From Polaromonas sp. YR568 (GTDB lineage: Bacteria; Pseudomonadota; Gammaproteobacteria; Burkholderiales; Burkholderiaceae_C): 64,000 nt of DNA. The translations under genes and the position numbers were made by a program. Of this stretch, positions 1-7,514 are shown in pieces (position 1 is the first letter of the stretch; every line of letters begins with the position of its first letter). The DNA is taken from NCBI RefSeq assembly GCF_900116715.1, contig NZ_FPBM01000003.1, forward strand, positions 456,522-520,521, in the 5' to 3' direction. The notes under the pieces are model-generated. The model worked only from the letters and a program-made list of their open reading frames with translations. It had not been told where the DNA came from and did not search any database.

Positions 1-1
1 G

Positions 2-472
2 CGGCCTTTCAGGGCGGAAGATTTTGTGGCCCTGCTTGGGCGCGTGGGGCCGGCATTGAGAGTCAACACCCCTGCGCCGCAGCCGCACCGTAGCGAGGCG
101 GCCTCCGCATCAGCCACCGCACCGGCCGACAGGCGCGGCCGCCTCAAGCGCTGGCCGCCCTCCTATTTAGTGGGCTCCAGCCGTGAACGGATTCAACTGG
201 CGACGCTACTGTCGCGGCGGTCCCGCTCGGCGCGTGAACTGAGCCTGGTGGCCGGTTACCCCGAGCCGGCATGCAACGCCTTCATGCTCGAGCTTGAAAA
301 GCATGACCTGCTGAACTGGGAAATATCCGAACAGCCCGAACACTCCCTGCCGGCGCCGCCTGCCATGCGCGCCACCTCGGCCTCCGCAGGTGCAGGCCAG
401 GGCGCACCGGGTCTGCTCAGCAGCATCCGCCGCCGCCTGGGCTTGCGCTGGAACAGCCGGAGCGCCGGATGA
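2..472 (+). CDS. C-terminal part of a response-regulator-like protein (partial)
   Basis: The reading frame is open from the window edge, so the true start lies upstream; the internal GTG at 26 is probably not the start. The first residues, RPFRAEDF, resemble the Lys/Arg-Pro-Phe end of a CheY-type receiver domain. After a Pro/Ala-rich linker comes a helical stretch (roughly residues 50-105 of the visible part) with the look of a winged-helix or DUF4388-like fold. The stop codon overlaps the start of the GTPase gene (ATGA at 469), so it is the first visible gene of a GTPase/roadblock operon. The receiver assignment is an inference from about ten residues. Confidence 0.55.
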   Translation, partial: RPFRAEDFVALLGRVGPALRVNTPAPQPHRSEAASASATAPADRRGRLKRWPPSYLVGSSRERIQLATLLSRRSRSARELSLVAGYPEPACNAFMLELEKHDLLNWEISEQPEHSLPAPPAMRATSASAGAGQGAPGLLSSIRRRLGLRWNSRSAG

Positions 473-1014
473 AGGAATACAAAATCGTTTTCACCGGCAC
501 CATGGGTGCGGGAAAAACCACCGCGATCGCGGCCATCAGCGAAACACCACCCGTCGTCACCGATGTGGCCAACAACGACAGCTCGCTGGCCAAAGCCAAA
601 ACAACGGTGGGGCTGGATTTCGGGCAGCTGACGCTGGATACCGGCGACAGGTTGCGCCTTTTCGGAACGCCCGGCCAGGCGCGCTTTGATTTCATGTGGC
701 GCATCCTGGCGCAAAACGCGCTGGGCATCATCATCCTGGTCGACAACTCCAGGCCCGACCCGCTGGCCGACCTGGACGCCTACCTCCAGGGCTTTGCCGA
801 CGTGCTGGCGCATACGCCCTGCACCGTCGGCGTCGGGCGTATGGACTCACACGCAGAGCCCGGCCTGGACGCCTATTCGGTCCGGCTGGAACAACACGGG
901 CTGGTGCTGCCGGTGCTGGCCGTCGACGTGCGCCAGCGCGAAGACGTGGCGCTGCTGATCGACACCTTGCTGTCGCAGATGGAATCCTCCATGACAGGGA
1001 ATGAAACAACATGA
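469..1014 (+). CDS. small Ras-like GTPase (COG2229 / MglA-like type)
   Basis: A 181-residue single-domain GTPase, probably a cytoplasmic switch working with the neighbouring roadblock proteins as in MglA/MglB polarity systems. The P-loop is clear at residues 10-18 (GTMGAGKTT), and Thr46 is the likely switch I threonine. The G3 motif is GTPGQ at 66-70, with Gly where classical GTPases have Asp, which is usual for this bacterial subfamily. The G4 position reads GRMD (124-127) instead of NKxD, so guanine specificity may be relaxed. It overlaps both neighbours by ATGA, implying translational coupling. The family call is firm; the process it controls is unknown. Confidence 0.85.
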   Translation: MKEYKIVFTGTMGAGKTTAIAAISETPPVVTDVANNDSSLAKAKTTVGLDFGQLTLDTGDRLRLFGTPGQARFDFMWRILAQNALGIIILVDNSRPDPLADLDAYLQGFADVLAHTPCTVGVGRMDSHAEPGLDAYSVRLEQHGLVLPVLAVDVRQREDVALLIDTLLSQMESSMTGNETT

Positions 1015-1397
1015 CGATGGTGAACGAAACGGTCCGCAACGCGGCCCAGGACCACGCACGCAGGATGCTTGAAGAAGTGAGCGGTGTGGTGGCGGTGGTG
1101 GTGGCCACCACCGACGGCTTTGACATCGCCAGCGCCGTGACGCGCGAGATCGACCCGGTGCGGGTAGCCGCGCTGGCAAGCTCGATCTCGGCCATCGGCG
1201 CCGTGGTCTCGCAGGAGGCCCGACTGGGCCGCAGCCGCAGCGTCACCATCAACACGGATGCGGGCTTTGCATTTCTCAGCGCGGTCAACCGCGCGGATGT
1301 GGACCTGGTTGTGAACGTCATCGCCAACGAGCACGCCATCCTCGGGCAGGTAGCCTACCGTTCGGGCGAAGTGGCCAGGGCGCTGGAGGCCGCGTGA
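1011..1397 (+). CDS. roadblock/LC7 domain protein
   Basis: A 128-residue protein with the pattern of a roadblock/LC7 (MglB-like) domain: an N-terminal helix, a GVVAVVVATTDGFDIAS strand-turn-strand, a central helix (VAALASSISAIGAVVSQEA), then strands ending in VVNVIANEHAILGQVAYRSGEVA. Such proteins bind small GTPases as activators or scaffolds. Its start overlaps the stop of the GTPase gene (ATGA at 1011) and its stop overlaps the next GTG start, so the set is one operon. It is the best candidate partner of the upstream GTPase. Confidence 0.8.
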   Translation: MTMVNETVRNAAQDHARRMLEEVSGVVAVVVATTDGFDIASAVTREIDPVRVAALASSISAIGAVVSQEARLGRSRSVTINTDAGFAFLSAVNRADVDLVVNVIANEHAILGQVAYRSGEVARALEAA

Positions 1398-1756
1398 ACA
1401 CCCAGCACATTTCAACGGTGCTGGCGGACATGGCCCTGACGCCGGGCGTGAAAGCCTGCGCGCTGGTGGATTCGGCCACCGGCATGGTGTATCTCTCCGC
1501 CGGCCAGCACCCGCAGATCGACGCCATCGCCGAAGCGGCGAGCGACTACTGGCGCCTGCATGAGCGCAGCGGCAGCCCTTTCGCCAAGCTCGGGCCGCTT
1601 CAGGCGATCTCGATGATCCACCGGGACGGCGTCCTGAGCCTGATGCCGTGCGGCAAGGGCATTGTGATGGCCACGCTGTCGGCGCGCATGGCGCTGGACA
1701 CGGCGGACTGGTTCCGCCAGGTCGGCGAACTCGGCCGGTTGATAGGACAGGGATGA
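1394..1756 (+). CDS. small roadblock-like protein
   Basis: A 120-residue protein with a GTG start overlapping the previous stop (GTGA at 1394). The order LTPGVKACALVDSATGMVYLSAG, central helix, ISMIHRDGVLSLMPCGKGIVMATLSA matches the helix-strand-strand-helix-strand layout of roadblock/LC7 domains, but with weaker similarity than its neighbours. It is probably a paralogue that forms heterodimers with them; that is inference from context and predicted fold only. Confidence 0.6.
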   Translation: MNTQHISTVLADMALTPGVKACALVDSATGMVYLSAGQHPQIDAIAEAASDYWRLHERSGSPFAKLGPLQAISMIHRDGVLSLMPCGKGIVMATLSARMALDTADWFRQVGELGRLIGQG

Positions 1757-1837
1757 ATTCAACGGGCACGGCAGGGGTGGCGCGCATGCCTCTTCCGTAC
1801 CCTTTAACAGACCATGCGCGCTAGGACTTACTCAAAA

Positions 1838-2197
1838 ATGGCAACCATCAAGCAATCTCTCGACGAACTGTTGACCCTGGACGGAGCGCAATGCGCCGCG
1901 GTCGTCGACTCCTCCAGCGGCATGATGCTGGGCTCCGCCGGCACCGGCGTGGACCTGGAAGTGGCCGCCGCAGGCAACACCGAAGTCATGCGCGCCAAGC
2001 TCAAGACCATGCGCTCGCTGGGCCTGAACGACGTGATCGAAGACATCCTCATCACGCTGGGCAAGCAATACCACCTGATCCGCCCGCTCTCGCGCAAGGA
2101 AGGCGTGTTCATCTATTACGTGCTGGACAAGGCCAAGTCCAACCTGGCCATCGCCCGGCGCAAGATGCAGGACATCGAAAAAGACCTGAGCTTCTAA
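1838..2197 (+). CDS. roadblock/LC7-like protein
   Basis: About 119 residues from ATG 1838, chosen over ATG 1814 because AGGA (1823-1826) lies 11 nt before 1838 and the conserved part begins MATIKQSLDEL. The GAQCAAVVDSSSGMMLGSAG segment and the following helix resemble the roadblock fold. The C-terminus (YYVLDKAKSNLAIARRKMQ) is a helix typical of small bacterial roadblock proteins. It is the third roadblock-type gene in this cluster, separated from the previous gene by 81 nt, and probably in the same transcription unit. Confidence 0.6.
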   Translation: MATIKQSLDELLTLDGAQCAAVVDSSSGMMLGSAGTGVDLEVAAAGNTEVMRAKLKTMRSLGLNDVIEDILITLGKQYHLIRPLSRKEGVFIYYVLDKAKSNLAIARRKMQDIEKDLSF

Positions 2198-2222
2198 GGA
2201 CTCGCCGGCGGCCTGAAGGCAG

Positions 2223-2248
2223 CGCTTGCACCGCGAGCGATGCTTTTT
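2223..2248 (+). terminator. putative rho-independent terminator of the GTPase/roadblock operon
   Basis: A 7-bp stem, CGCTTGC / GCGAGCG with one G-T pair and a 3-nt loop, is followed by ATGCTTTTT. It lies 25 nt after the last stop codon of the operon. The stem is short, so this is tentative. Confidence 0.4.
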
Positions 2249-2330
2249 GGCCCTATCAGTTAGTCACCAAAAACGTATTGCCCGTTTCCTCCTGACAGGC
2301 GCCACGGCTGCTGGTGTCTGGCTGACACGC

Positions 2331-3494
2331 CTAGCGGGTGAACTTCCCGTCCCGCCCCAGGATCATCATGTCGACGGAGCGGCCCGAGCTGTGCTGGGTT
2401 GGTGACAGCTCGACGACAAAGCCGCCCAGGTCCACCTTGCCCATGGATTCGAGGCCGCGCACCAGGCTCTCACGTGTGGGCTTGTTGCCGGCGCGCTTCA
2501 GGCCTTCGACCAGAAATTTGGCGGAAACAAAACCCTCCATCTGGCTGAAGGTGAAATCCTGAATGCCGGCCTTGCGGGCCAGGGCCTGGAATTCCCGCGA
2601 CACGGCGATGCCCTGGTTCCACGGTGAGGGCACGACCTGCGACACGACAATGCCACGGGCCCGCTCGCCCAGCGCCGCCACCAGCTGCGCGTTGCTGATC
2701 ACCGAGAGCATGTAGAAGGTGGAGCGGTGGCCGGCCTTCAGGTAGGCGTCGACAAAATCAATGCTGGGCTTGCCCGCGCTGACGACGATGATGGCTTGCG
2801 GGCTGACCTTGGCGATGGTGTCGACCGCCAGGTCTATCTTCGACCTGTCGACCTCCACCGGTGCTTTGGCCACCAGCGAGACGCCACTGGCGGCGGCGGC
2901 TTTCTCGACCGATGCCAGGCCGTCCGTGCCGAAGGGGTTGTTGAGGTAGGCCACGGCCACCTTGGTCACGCCGATGGTGGCGAGCTGCTTGACCATGGTC
3001 TCCAGCTCGGCGCTGTAACCGGCCTTGATGTTGAAGACATAGGGGCTGAATTTTTTGCGCAGGGCATCCGACCCGGTGAAGGGCGTGATGAAGGGCACGC
3101 CGGCTTCTTCGGCGATGGGCACCGCCGCCAGCGCCGGCGGCGTGCCGGCGTACTGGAACAGGGCCAGCACTTTTTCCTGTTCGATGAGCGTGCGGGTGTT
3201 CTCGGCCGCCTTCTTCGGGTCGTAGGCATCGTCCAGGGCGATGACCTTGATCTTGCGGCCGCGTATACCGCCGGCCGCGTTGACCTGGTCAAAGTAAAGG
3301 CTCGCGCCCTGGCGCACTTCGCTGGACAAGGCGGCCAGCGGCCCGGTGAGCTGGCATGACTGCCCGATCAGGATTTCCGTGTCCGTCGCGCCGGGGCCGG
3401 TTTGGGCCGATGCCAGCGAAATGCCGAAGCACAAAAACAAGGACGGGAACAGGCGGGCAAAGGGGCACCCCACCTTCTTGAAGTATGTATGCAT
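2331..3494 (-). CDS. ABC transporter periplasmic binding protein (LivJ/LivK type), second copy
   Basis: 387 residues. Start ATG 3494 is preferred over the longer frame (3593) because AGAGGAGA precedes it and it begins a good signal peptide (MHTYFKKVGCPFARLFPS..., cleavage near SLASA-Q). The mature protein is a type I periplasmic-binding fold: IGQSCQLTGPLAALSSEVRQG, LDDAYDPKKAAENTR and PFITPFTGSDALR are typical of branched-chain-amino-acid or aromatic-acid binding proteins. It is the last gene of the paa/liv run, after paaI. It differs clearly from the binding protein at 7515-8666, so the importer may have two specificities. The ligand cannot be told from sequence. Confidence 0.85.
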   Translation of the reverse strand: MHTYFKKVGCPFARLFPSLFLCFGISLASAQTGPGATDTEILIGQSCQLTGPLAALSSEVRQGASLYFDQVNAAGGIRGRKIKVIALDDAYDPKKAAENTRTLIEQEKVLALFQYAGTPPALAAVPIAEEAGVPFITPFTGSDALRKKFSPYVFNIKAGYSAELETMVKQLATIGVTKVAVAYLNNPFGTDGLASVEKAAAASGVSLVAKAPVEVDRSKIDLAVDTIAKVSPQAIIVVSAGKPSIDFVDAYLKAGHRSTFYMLSVISNAQLVAALGERARGIVVSQVVPSPWNQGIAVSREFQALARKAGIQDFTFSQMEGFVSAKFLVEGLKRAGNKPTRESLVRGLESMGKVDLGGFVVELSPTQHSSGRSVDMMILGRDGKFTR

Positions 3495-3589
3495 GATGTC
3501 TCCTCTATCGTTATCGAAATCCGGCCCGGTGGTCCGGGCTCTTTGCGCCGCGCGCAGCAGCTGTGCGCGCTCTGACGGTCTCCCTCGAA

Positions 3590-4057
3590 TCAAGGCGCGG
3601 GCAGCGCCACCAAAGGCTTGCCCTTCATCTGGTAAGAGCGGCCGCGGAAAATCGCCACGCGCTCATCCTTCTGGTTGCGGATGTCCACGTCATACACACC
3701 GGTGCGGCCGCTGCGGCTGACCTCCGCCGCGCGTGCGGTGAGCACTTCACCGCCATAGACGGGCGCGACGAAGTCGATGCTCAGCGATGAAGCCACGGTC
3801 ATCTCGTTGTAGGAGTTGCAGGCAAAGGCAAAGGCCGAATCAGCCAGCACGGTGATGTAGCCGCCGTGGCAGGTGTCCAGGCCGTTGAGCATGTCGTCGC
3901 GCACGGTCATCTCAAGGTGCGCGGAGCCAGGGCTGATGTGGGTGATGCGCATGCCCAGGCCGCGCGAGGCGCGGTCCCGGGCCATCATGCCGGTGGCCAC
4001 GGCTTCGGCGATTTGTTGCGGCGTCATGGCCTGGGGCGTGAGGGAGGTTGCTGTCAT
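3590..4057 (-). CDS. paaI: hydroxyphenylacetyl-CoA thioesterase PaaI
   Basis: 155-residue hot-dog-fold acyl-CoA thioesterase. The active-site region reads LDTCHGGYITVLADSAFAFACNSY, with the HGG turn and the catalytic Asp in LADSAF; the hot-dog helix and C-terminal strands follow (VDIRNQKDERVAIFRGRSY). In phenylacetate degradation PaaI recycles CoA from dead-end ring-hydroxylated phenylacetyl-CoA esters. It lies 31 nt downstream of livF in the paa run, which supports the specific name over a generic thioesterase. Confidence 0.88.
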   Translation of the reverse strand: MTATSLTPQAMTPQQIAEAVATGMMARDRASRGLGMRITHISPGSAHLEMTVRDDMLNGLDTCHGGYITVLADSAFAFACNSYNEMTVASSLSIDFVAPVYGGEVLTARAAEVSRSGRTGVYDVDIRNQKDERVAIFRGRSYQMKGKPLVALPAP

Positions 4058-4088
4058 GTGGTCGTTTTCTTTCTACGGGTGTCCTGGG

Positions 4089-4844
4089 CTACATGCCTAA
4101 ATAAGCCTGCCGGATCCGGTCGTCCCTGAGCAGTTCCGCTCCAGGGCCGGACATCACGATGCGGCCCAGCTCCATCACATAACCCTGGTCGGCAATAGAG
4201 AGCGCGGCGCGGGCGTTTTGCTCCACCACCAGAATCGTGATGCCCTGCTCGCGCAGCTTCTGGATCAGCTGGAAGATCTCGCGCACCATCAGCGGCGCCA
4301 GCCCCATGCTGGGCTCGTCGAGCAGCAACAGCTTGGGTGAAGCCATCAGTGCGCGCGCCATGGCCAGCATCTGCTGCTGCCCGCCAGACAGCGTGCCTGC
4401 GGGCAAGCCGCGCTTGTCTTTGAGGATGGGGAAGAGCTCGTACATCGAAACCAGGCTTTCGGCCATTTCAGCCCGGCTTCGGGTGAAGGCGCCCAGTTTC
4501 AGGTTGTCCTCCACCGTCATGGGTGCGAACACCTGTCGGCCTTCAGGCACCTGGTTGATGCCCATGCGCACGCGCTGGCTGGCGCCCATGCGGCTGATGT
4601 CTTGCTGCATGAAGCCGATGTCGCCACCGCTCACGGGCTGAACGCCAGAGATGGCGCGCAGCAGTGTTGTCTTGCCCGCACCGTTGGCGCCGACCAGTGC
4701 GACCAGCTGGCCTGCGCCCACAGACAGGTTCACACCATGCAAGGCCTGGATGCGGCCGTAGTGGCTGGTCAGCGACTTGACCGACAGCAGGGACTCCGCT
4801 TGCAGCGCTTGCTGCGTGGGCAGTTGGGTGAGGGTTGCAGTCAT
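4089..4844 (-). CDS. livF: ABC transporter ATPase, LivF type
   Basis: 251-residue ABC ATPase with Walker A GANGAGKTT, signature LSGGQQQML, Walker B LLLLDEPSMGL and H-loop region VVEQNARAAL. The Glu-Gln (EQN) in place of EH is characteristic of the LivF family. Its start overlaps the livG stop by one base (TAATG). With livG it powers the LivHM permease. Because it sits inside the paa gene run, import of phenylacetate or a related aromatic acid is plausible, but that substrate is inferred from location only. Confidence 0.92.
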   Translation of the reverse strand: MTATLTQLPTQQALQAESLLSVKSLTSHYGRIQALHGVNLSVGAGQLVALVGANGAGKTTLLRAISGVQPVSGGDIGFMQQDISRMGASQRVRMGINQVPEGRQVFAPMTVEDNLKLGAFTRSRAEMAESLVSMYELFPILKDKRGLPAGTLSGGQQQMLAMARALMASPKLLLLDEPSMGLAPLMVREIFQLIQKLREQGITILVVEQNARAALSIADQGYVMELGRIVMSGPGAELLRDDRIRQAYLGM

Positions 4845-5650
4845 TATGCGAATGCCTTCTTCGGTTCGGCCTGCGTGTGTGCCGGCTCCTCTACCTCGGC
4901 GCCCAGGTAGGCGGCGATCACCTCGGGGTTGGAGCGCATTTCTTCCGGTGTGCCTTCAGCGAGTTTTTTGCCGTAGTTCAACACCGTGATGGTGTTGGAG
5001 ATGCGCATCACCAGCGGCATGTCATGCTCAACCAGCAAGACCGTCAAGCCCTGGTCGGCCAGGCGCCGTATCAGTTGCCCCACTTCGGCGGTTTCAGTCG
5101 GGTTCAGCCCGGCGGCGGGTTCGTCCATCAGCACCATGCGGGGGCGTGTCATAAGGGCGCGCGCAATCTCCAGCCGCTTGAGCGCGCCATAAGGCATCTG
5201 GCTCGCATGCGCGTCCGCAAACGCTGCAATGCCCACTTGCGCCATGGCCTCCAGCGCCTCGGTGCGGCAGGCCTTGTCAGCCACGCGCAGGCCGGGCAAA
5301 GACAGCAGCCCGGCCAGCAAGCCGGTGTTTTGCCGCAGGTGCGCGCCCACCATGACGTTCTCCACCGCACTCATGTTCATGCACACCTGAAGATTCTGGA
5401 AGGTGCGTGCCATGCCGCGCCCCGGCAGCTTTTGCGGTGCGAGGCCGGTGATGTCTTTCGTCTCGAATGCCACCTGGCCCGAGGTTGGCGTGTACATGCC
5501 GGTGATGAGGTTAATCAGTGTGGTCTTGCCGGCGCCGTTGGGGCCTATCAGCGAATGGACAGTGCCCTGTTGCACCTCAAAGCTCATGTCCTGCACCGCA
5601 TGCAGGCCGCCGAATACCTTGTTCAGCGATTTGACTTCCAGCAAATTCAT
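4844..5650 (-). CDS. livG: ABC transporter ATPase, LivG type
   Basis: 268 residues from ATG 5650, which overlaps the livM stop by ATGA; the longer in-frame extension to 6103 is a shadow of livM. Walker A is GPNGAGKTT, Walker B is MVLMDEPAAGL, and the H-loop is VEHDM. The signature region reads YGALKRLEIARAL instead of LSGGQ, which is usual for LivG proteins (canonical form YG.QR.LEIARAL). Partner of livF. The C-terminal tail EEPAHTQAEPKKAFA is a variable extension. Confidence 0.92.
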   Translation of the reverse strand: MNLLEVKSLNKVFGGLHAVQDMSFEVQQGTVHSLIGPNGAGKTTLINLITGMYTPTSGQVAFETKDITGLAPQKLPGRGMARTFQNLQVCMNMSAVENVMVGAHLRQNTGLLAGLLSLPGLRVADKACRTEALEAMAQVGIAAFADAHASQMPYGALKRLEIARALMTRPRMVLMDEPAAGLNPTETAEVGQLIRRLADQGLTVLLVEHDMPLVMRISNTITVLNYGKKLAEGTPEEMRSNPEVIAAYLGAEVEEPAHTQAEPKKAFA

Positions 5651-6588
5651 GCGGCACCCCGGCGCAGCCTGGCGCGCAAAGTCGGCACCACACCCTTGGG
5701 CAGGAAGATCATGCTGGTCATCAGCACCAGCCCAAAGGCCACGGTCTCCCAGCCTTCGAGCGTCGAGAGAAATTGCGGCAGCAGCGTCAGCAACACGGCC
5801 CCCACGATGGAGCCGAACACGGACGCCATGCCGCCCAGCACCACCATGGTCACCAGCTCGATGGAATGGTGAAAGCCGGCAATGCCGGGTGTGATGAAGC
5901 CGACATAGTGAGCGCTCAGGCTGCCCATGACGCTGGCGATCACGGCGGACAGCACAAACACGCGTATCTTCATCGCCGTCACGTCCACACCGACGGCAAA
6001 GGCTGCGATCTCGGAGCCATGAATGGCCTGCAGCGCGCGGCCTCCGGGGGCATTGATCAGGTTGATCGCCGTCCACGCCATGAGCAGCAGCGCCAGGGCG
6101 CACACTGCATACCAGCTCTTTTCGCCGCTCACCTCCCAGCCGAACAGAACGAGCGCAGGCACGGCCATGCCGTCAGGCCCGCCGGTAAAAGCCGATTCAT
6201 TGGTGAGCACGATCATGATGATGATGCCCAGCCCCAAAGTCGCCATGGCCAGGTAGTGGCCTTTGAGGCGCAGCACAGGCCGGGCCACCAGCAAGGCCAG
6301 AAGCGCCGTCGCGCCGGCGGCAGCCACCAGGGCCAGCGCGGAAGGCCAGCCGTAGCGCGACGTGAGAATGGCCGAGGCATAAGCGCCCAGGCCAAAAAAG
6401 CCCGCATGACCCAGGCTGATCTGCCCGGTGTAGCCGATCAGCAGGTTCAGGCCGATGGCGACCACGGCGTTGATGGCGATGCGGATGGCGACGTCGTAAT
6501 AAAAGGTGTTGGGCAACACCAGTGGCAGGCACAGCAGCACAGCCGCCAGCGCGAGCAGGCCCAGGGTGGAAGAAGAGAGTTTGTTCAT
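5647..6588 (-). CDS. livM: ABC transporter permease, LivM type
   Basis: 313-residue inner-membrane permease with about eight to ten hydrophobic segments. The family fingerprint NLLIGYTGQISLGHAGFFGLGAYASAIL lies near residues 48-75. It pairs with LivH to form the transmembrane channel of the importer. Start ATG 6588 is followed by a typical first membrane helix. A 43-nt gap made largely of 11-bp repeats separates it from livH. Confidence 0.93.
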   Translation of the reverse strand: MNKLSSSTLGLLALAAVLLCLPLVLPNTFYYDVAIRIAINAVVAIGLNLLIGYTGQISLGHAGFFGLGAYASAILTSRYGWPSALALVAAAGATALLALLVARPVLRLKGHYLAMATLGLGIIIMIVLTNESAFTGGPDGMAVPALVLFGWEVSGEKSWYAVCALALLLMAWTAINLINAPGGRALQAIHGSEIAAFAVGVDVTAMKIRVFVLSAVIASVMGSLSAHYVGFITPGIAGFHHSIELVTMVVLGGMASVFGSIVGAVLLTLLPQFLSTLEGWETVAFGLVLMTSMIFLPKGVVPTLRARLRRGAA

Positions 6589-6604
6589 GCGATGCTTTTC
6601 AGTT

Positions 6605-6637
6605 CGGCTTCAAATCGGCTTCAAATCGGGTTCAAAC
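6605..6637. repeat. three 11-bp tandem repeats overlapping the livH stop
   Basis: The unit CGGCTTCAAAT occurs twice exactly (6605-6615 and 6616-6626) and once with two changes (CGGGTTCAAAC, 6627-6637). The last unit covers the livH stop codon (6632-6634), so the array fills the livH-livM junction. It may have lengthened the intercistronic gap by slippage. Confidence 0.75.
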
Positions 6638-7507
6638 CCGGTCCGTCGTCTTGGCGCCAAACAATCCGCTGGGCATAAAAAACAGCACCAGCAAAATCAG
6701 CACAAAAGGCATGGCGTCTTTGTAGGCAGACGAGATGTAGCCGGCCGTCATGGCCTCCAGAATGCCCAGCAGCAGGCCGCCCACCACCGCGCCCATGCCG
6801 CTGCCCAGCCCGCCCAGCGTGGCAGCGACAAAGCCTTTGAGGCCCAGCATGATGCCGACGTCATACGAGGTGTAGGTGATGGGGGCCAGCAGAATTCCGC
6901 CCACCGCACCCAGCGCGCCCGACAGCACAAAAGACAGCAGCAGAACCGATTTGGTGTTGATGCCCACCAGCTCGGCCGCCAGTGTGTTGTGCGAAGTGGC
7001 AAGCATGGCCTTGCCCAAACGGGTGTAGCCAAAAAACCAGCCCAGGGCCGCAACCACCACCGTCGCCACACCCATCACCCACAGGCTTTGCGGCAGCAAG
7101 GTGGCGCCGGCGATGACAAAAGGCTTTTCGCCCGAGAAAGCGCCCAGCGCATGCGTGCCCTTGCCCAGAAAGACCTGCACCAGGCCCCGCACTACCAGCG
7201 AGGCACCTATGGTGATGATGATGAGCGGCACCACGTCCGCCTTGCCTGCGGGCTCGATGGCGAATTTCTCGATCAGCGCAGCGACGGCGCCCGCCACCGC
7301 AATCGCCAGCACGATGGCCACCGACAGCGGAATCCCCAGGCCCGTCAGCGCCACCGCCGACATGCCGCCCAGCATGATGAACTCGCCCTGCGCGAAGTTG
7401 ATCACCCGGCTGGCGTTGTAAATGATGGCAAAGCCCAGCGCCGCCAGCGCATAGGTCGCGCCGACGGTGAGGCCCGAGAACAGGAACTGGAGAAATTCAG
7501 CAAGCAT
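6632..7507 (-). CDS. livH: ABC transporter permease, LivH type
   Basis: 291-residue inner-membrane protein. MLAEFLQFLFSGLTVGATYAL and IIYNASRVINFAQGEFIMLGG are hallmark LivH motifs; it has about eight membrane helices. It forms the channel with LivM. It is 7 nt downstream of the binding-protein gene (stop at 7515), so the two are co-transcribed. The C-terminus GLFGAKTTDRV is typical. Confidence 0.93.
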   Translation of the reverse strand: MLAEFLQFLFSGLTVGATYALAALGFAIIYNASRVINFAQGEFIMLGGMSAVALTGLGIPLSVAIVLAIAVAGAVAALIEKFAIEPAGKADVVPLIIITIGASLVVRGLVQVFLGKGTHALGAFSGEKPFVIAGATLLPQSLWVMGVATVVVAALGWFFGYTRLGKAMLATSHNTLAAELVGINTKSVLLLSFVLSGALGAVGGILLAPITYTSYDVGIMLGLKGFVAATLGGLGSGMGAVVGGLLLGILEAMTAGYISSAYKDAMPFVLILLVLFFMPSGLFGAKTTDRV

Positions 7508-7514
7508 GGCGGGC

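Noticed and set aside
4835..5872. Long + strand open frame (345 codons) opposite livG and livM
   Set aside because: It is the antisense of well-supported Liv genes; high G+C causes long shadow frames, and the translation shows no family features.
4844..6103. Longer livG frame starting at 6103
   Set aside because: The extra 150 residues are an out-of-frame reading of livM; ATG 5650 with ATGA overlap and family N-terminus is the true start.
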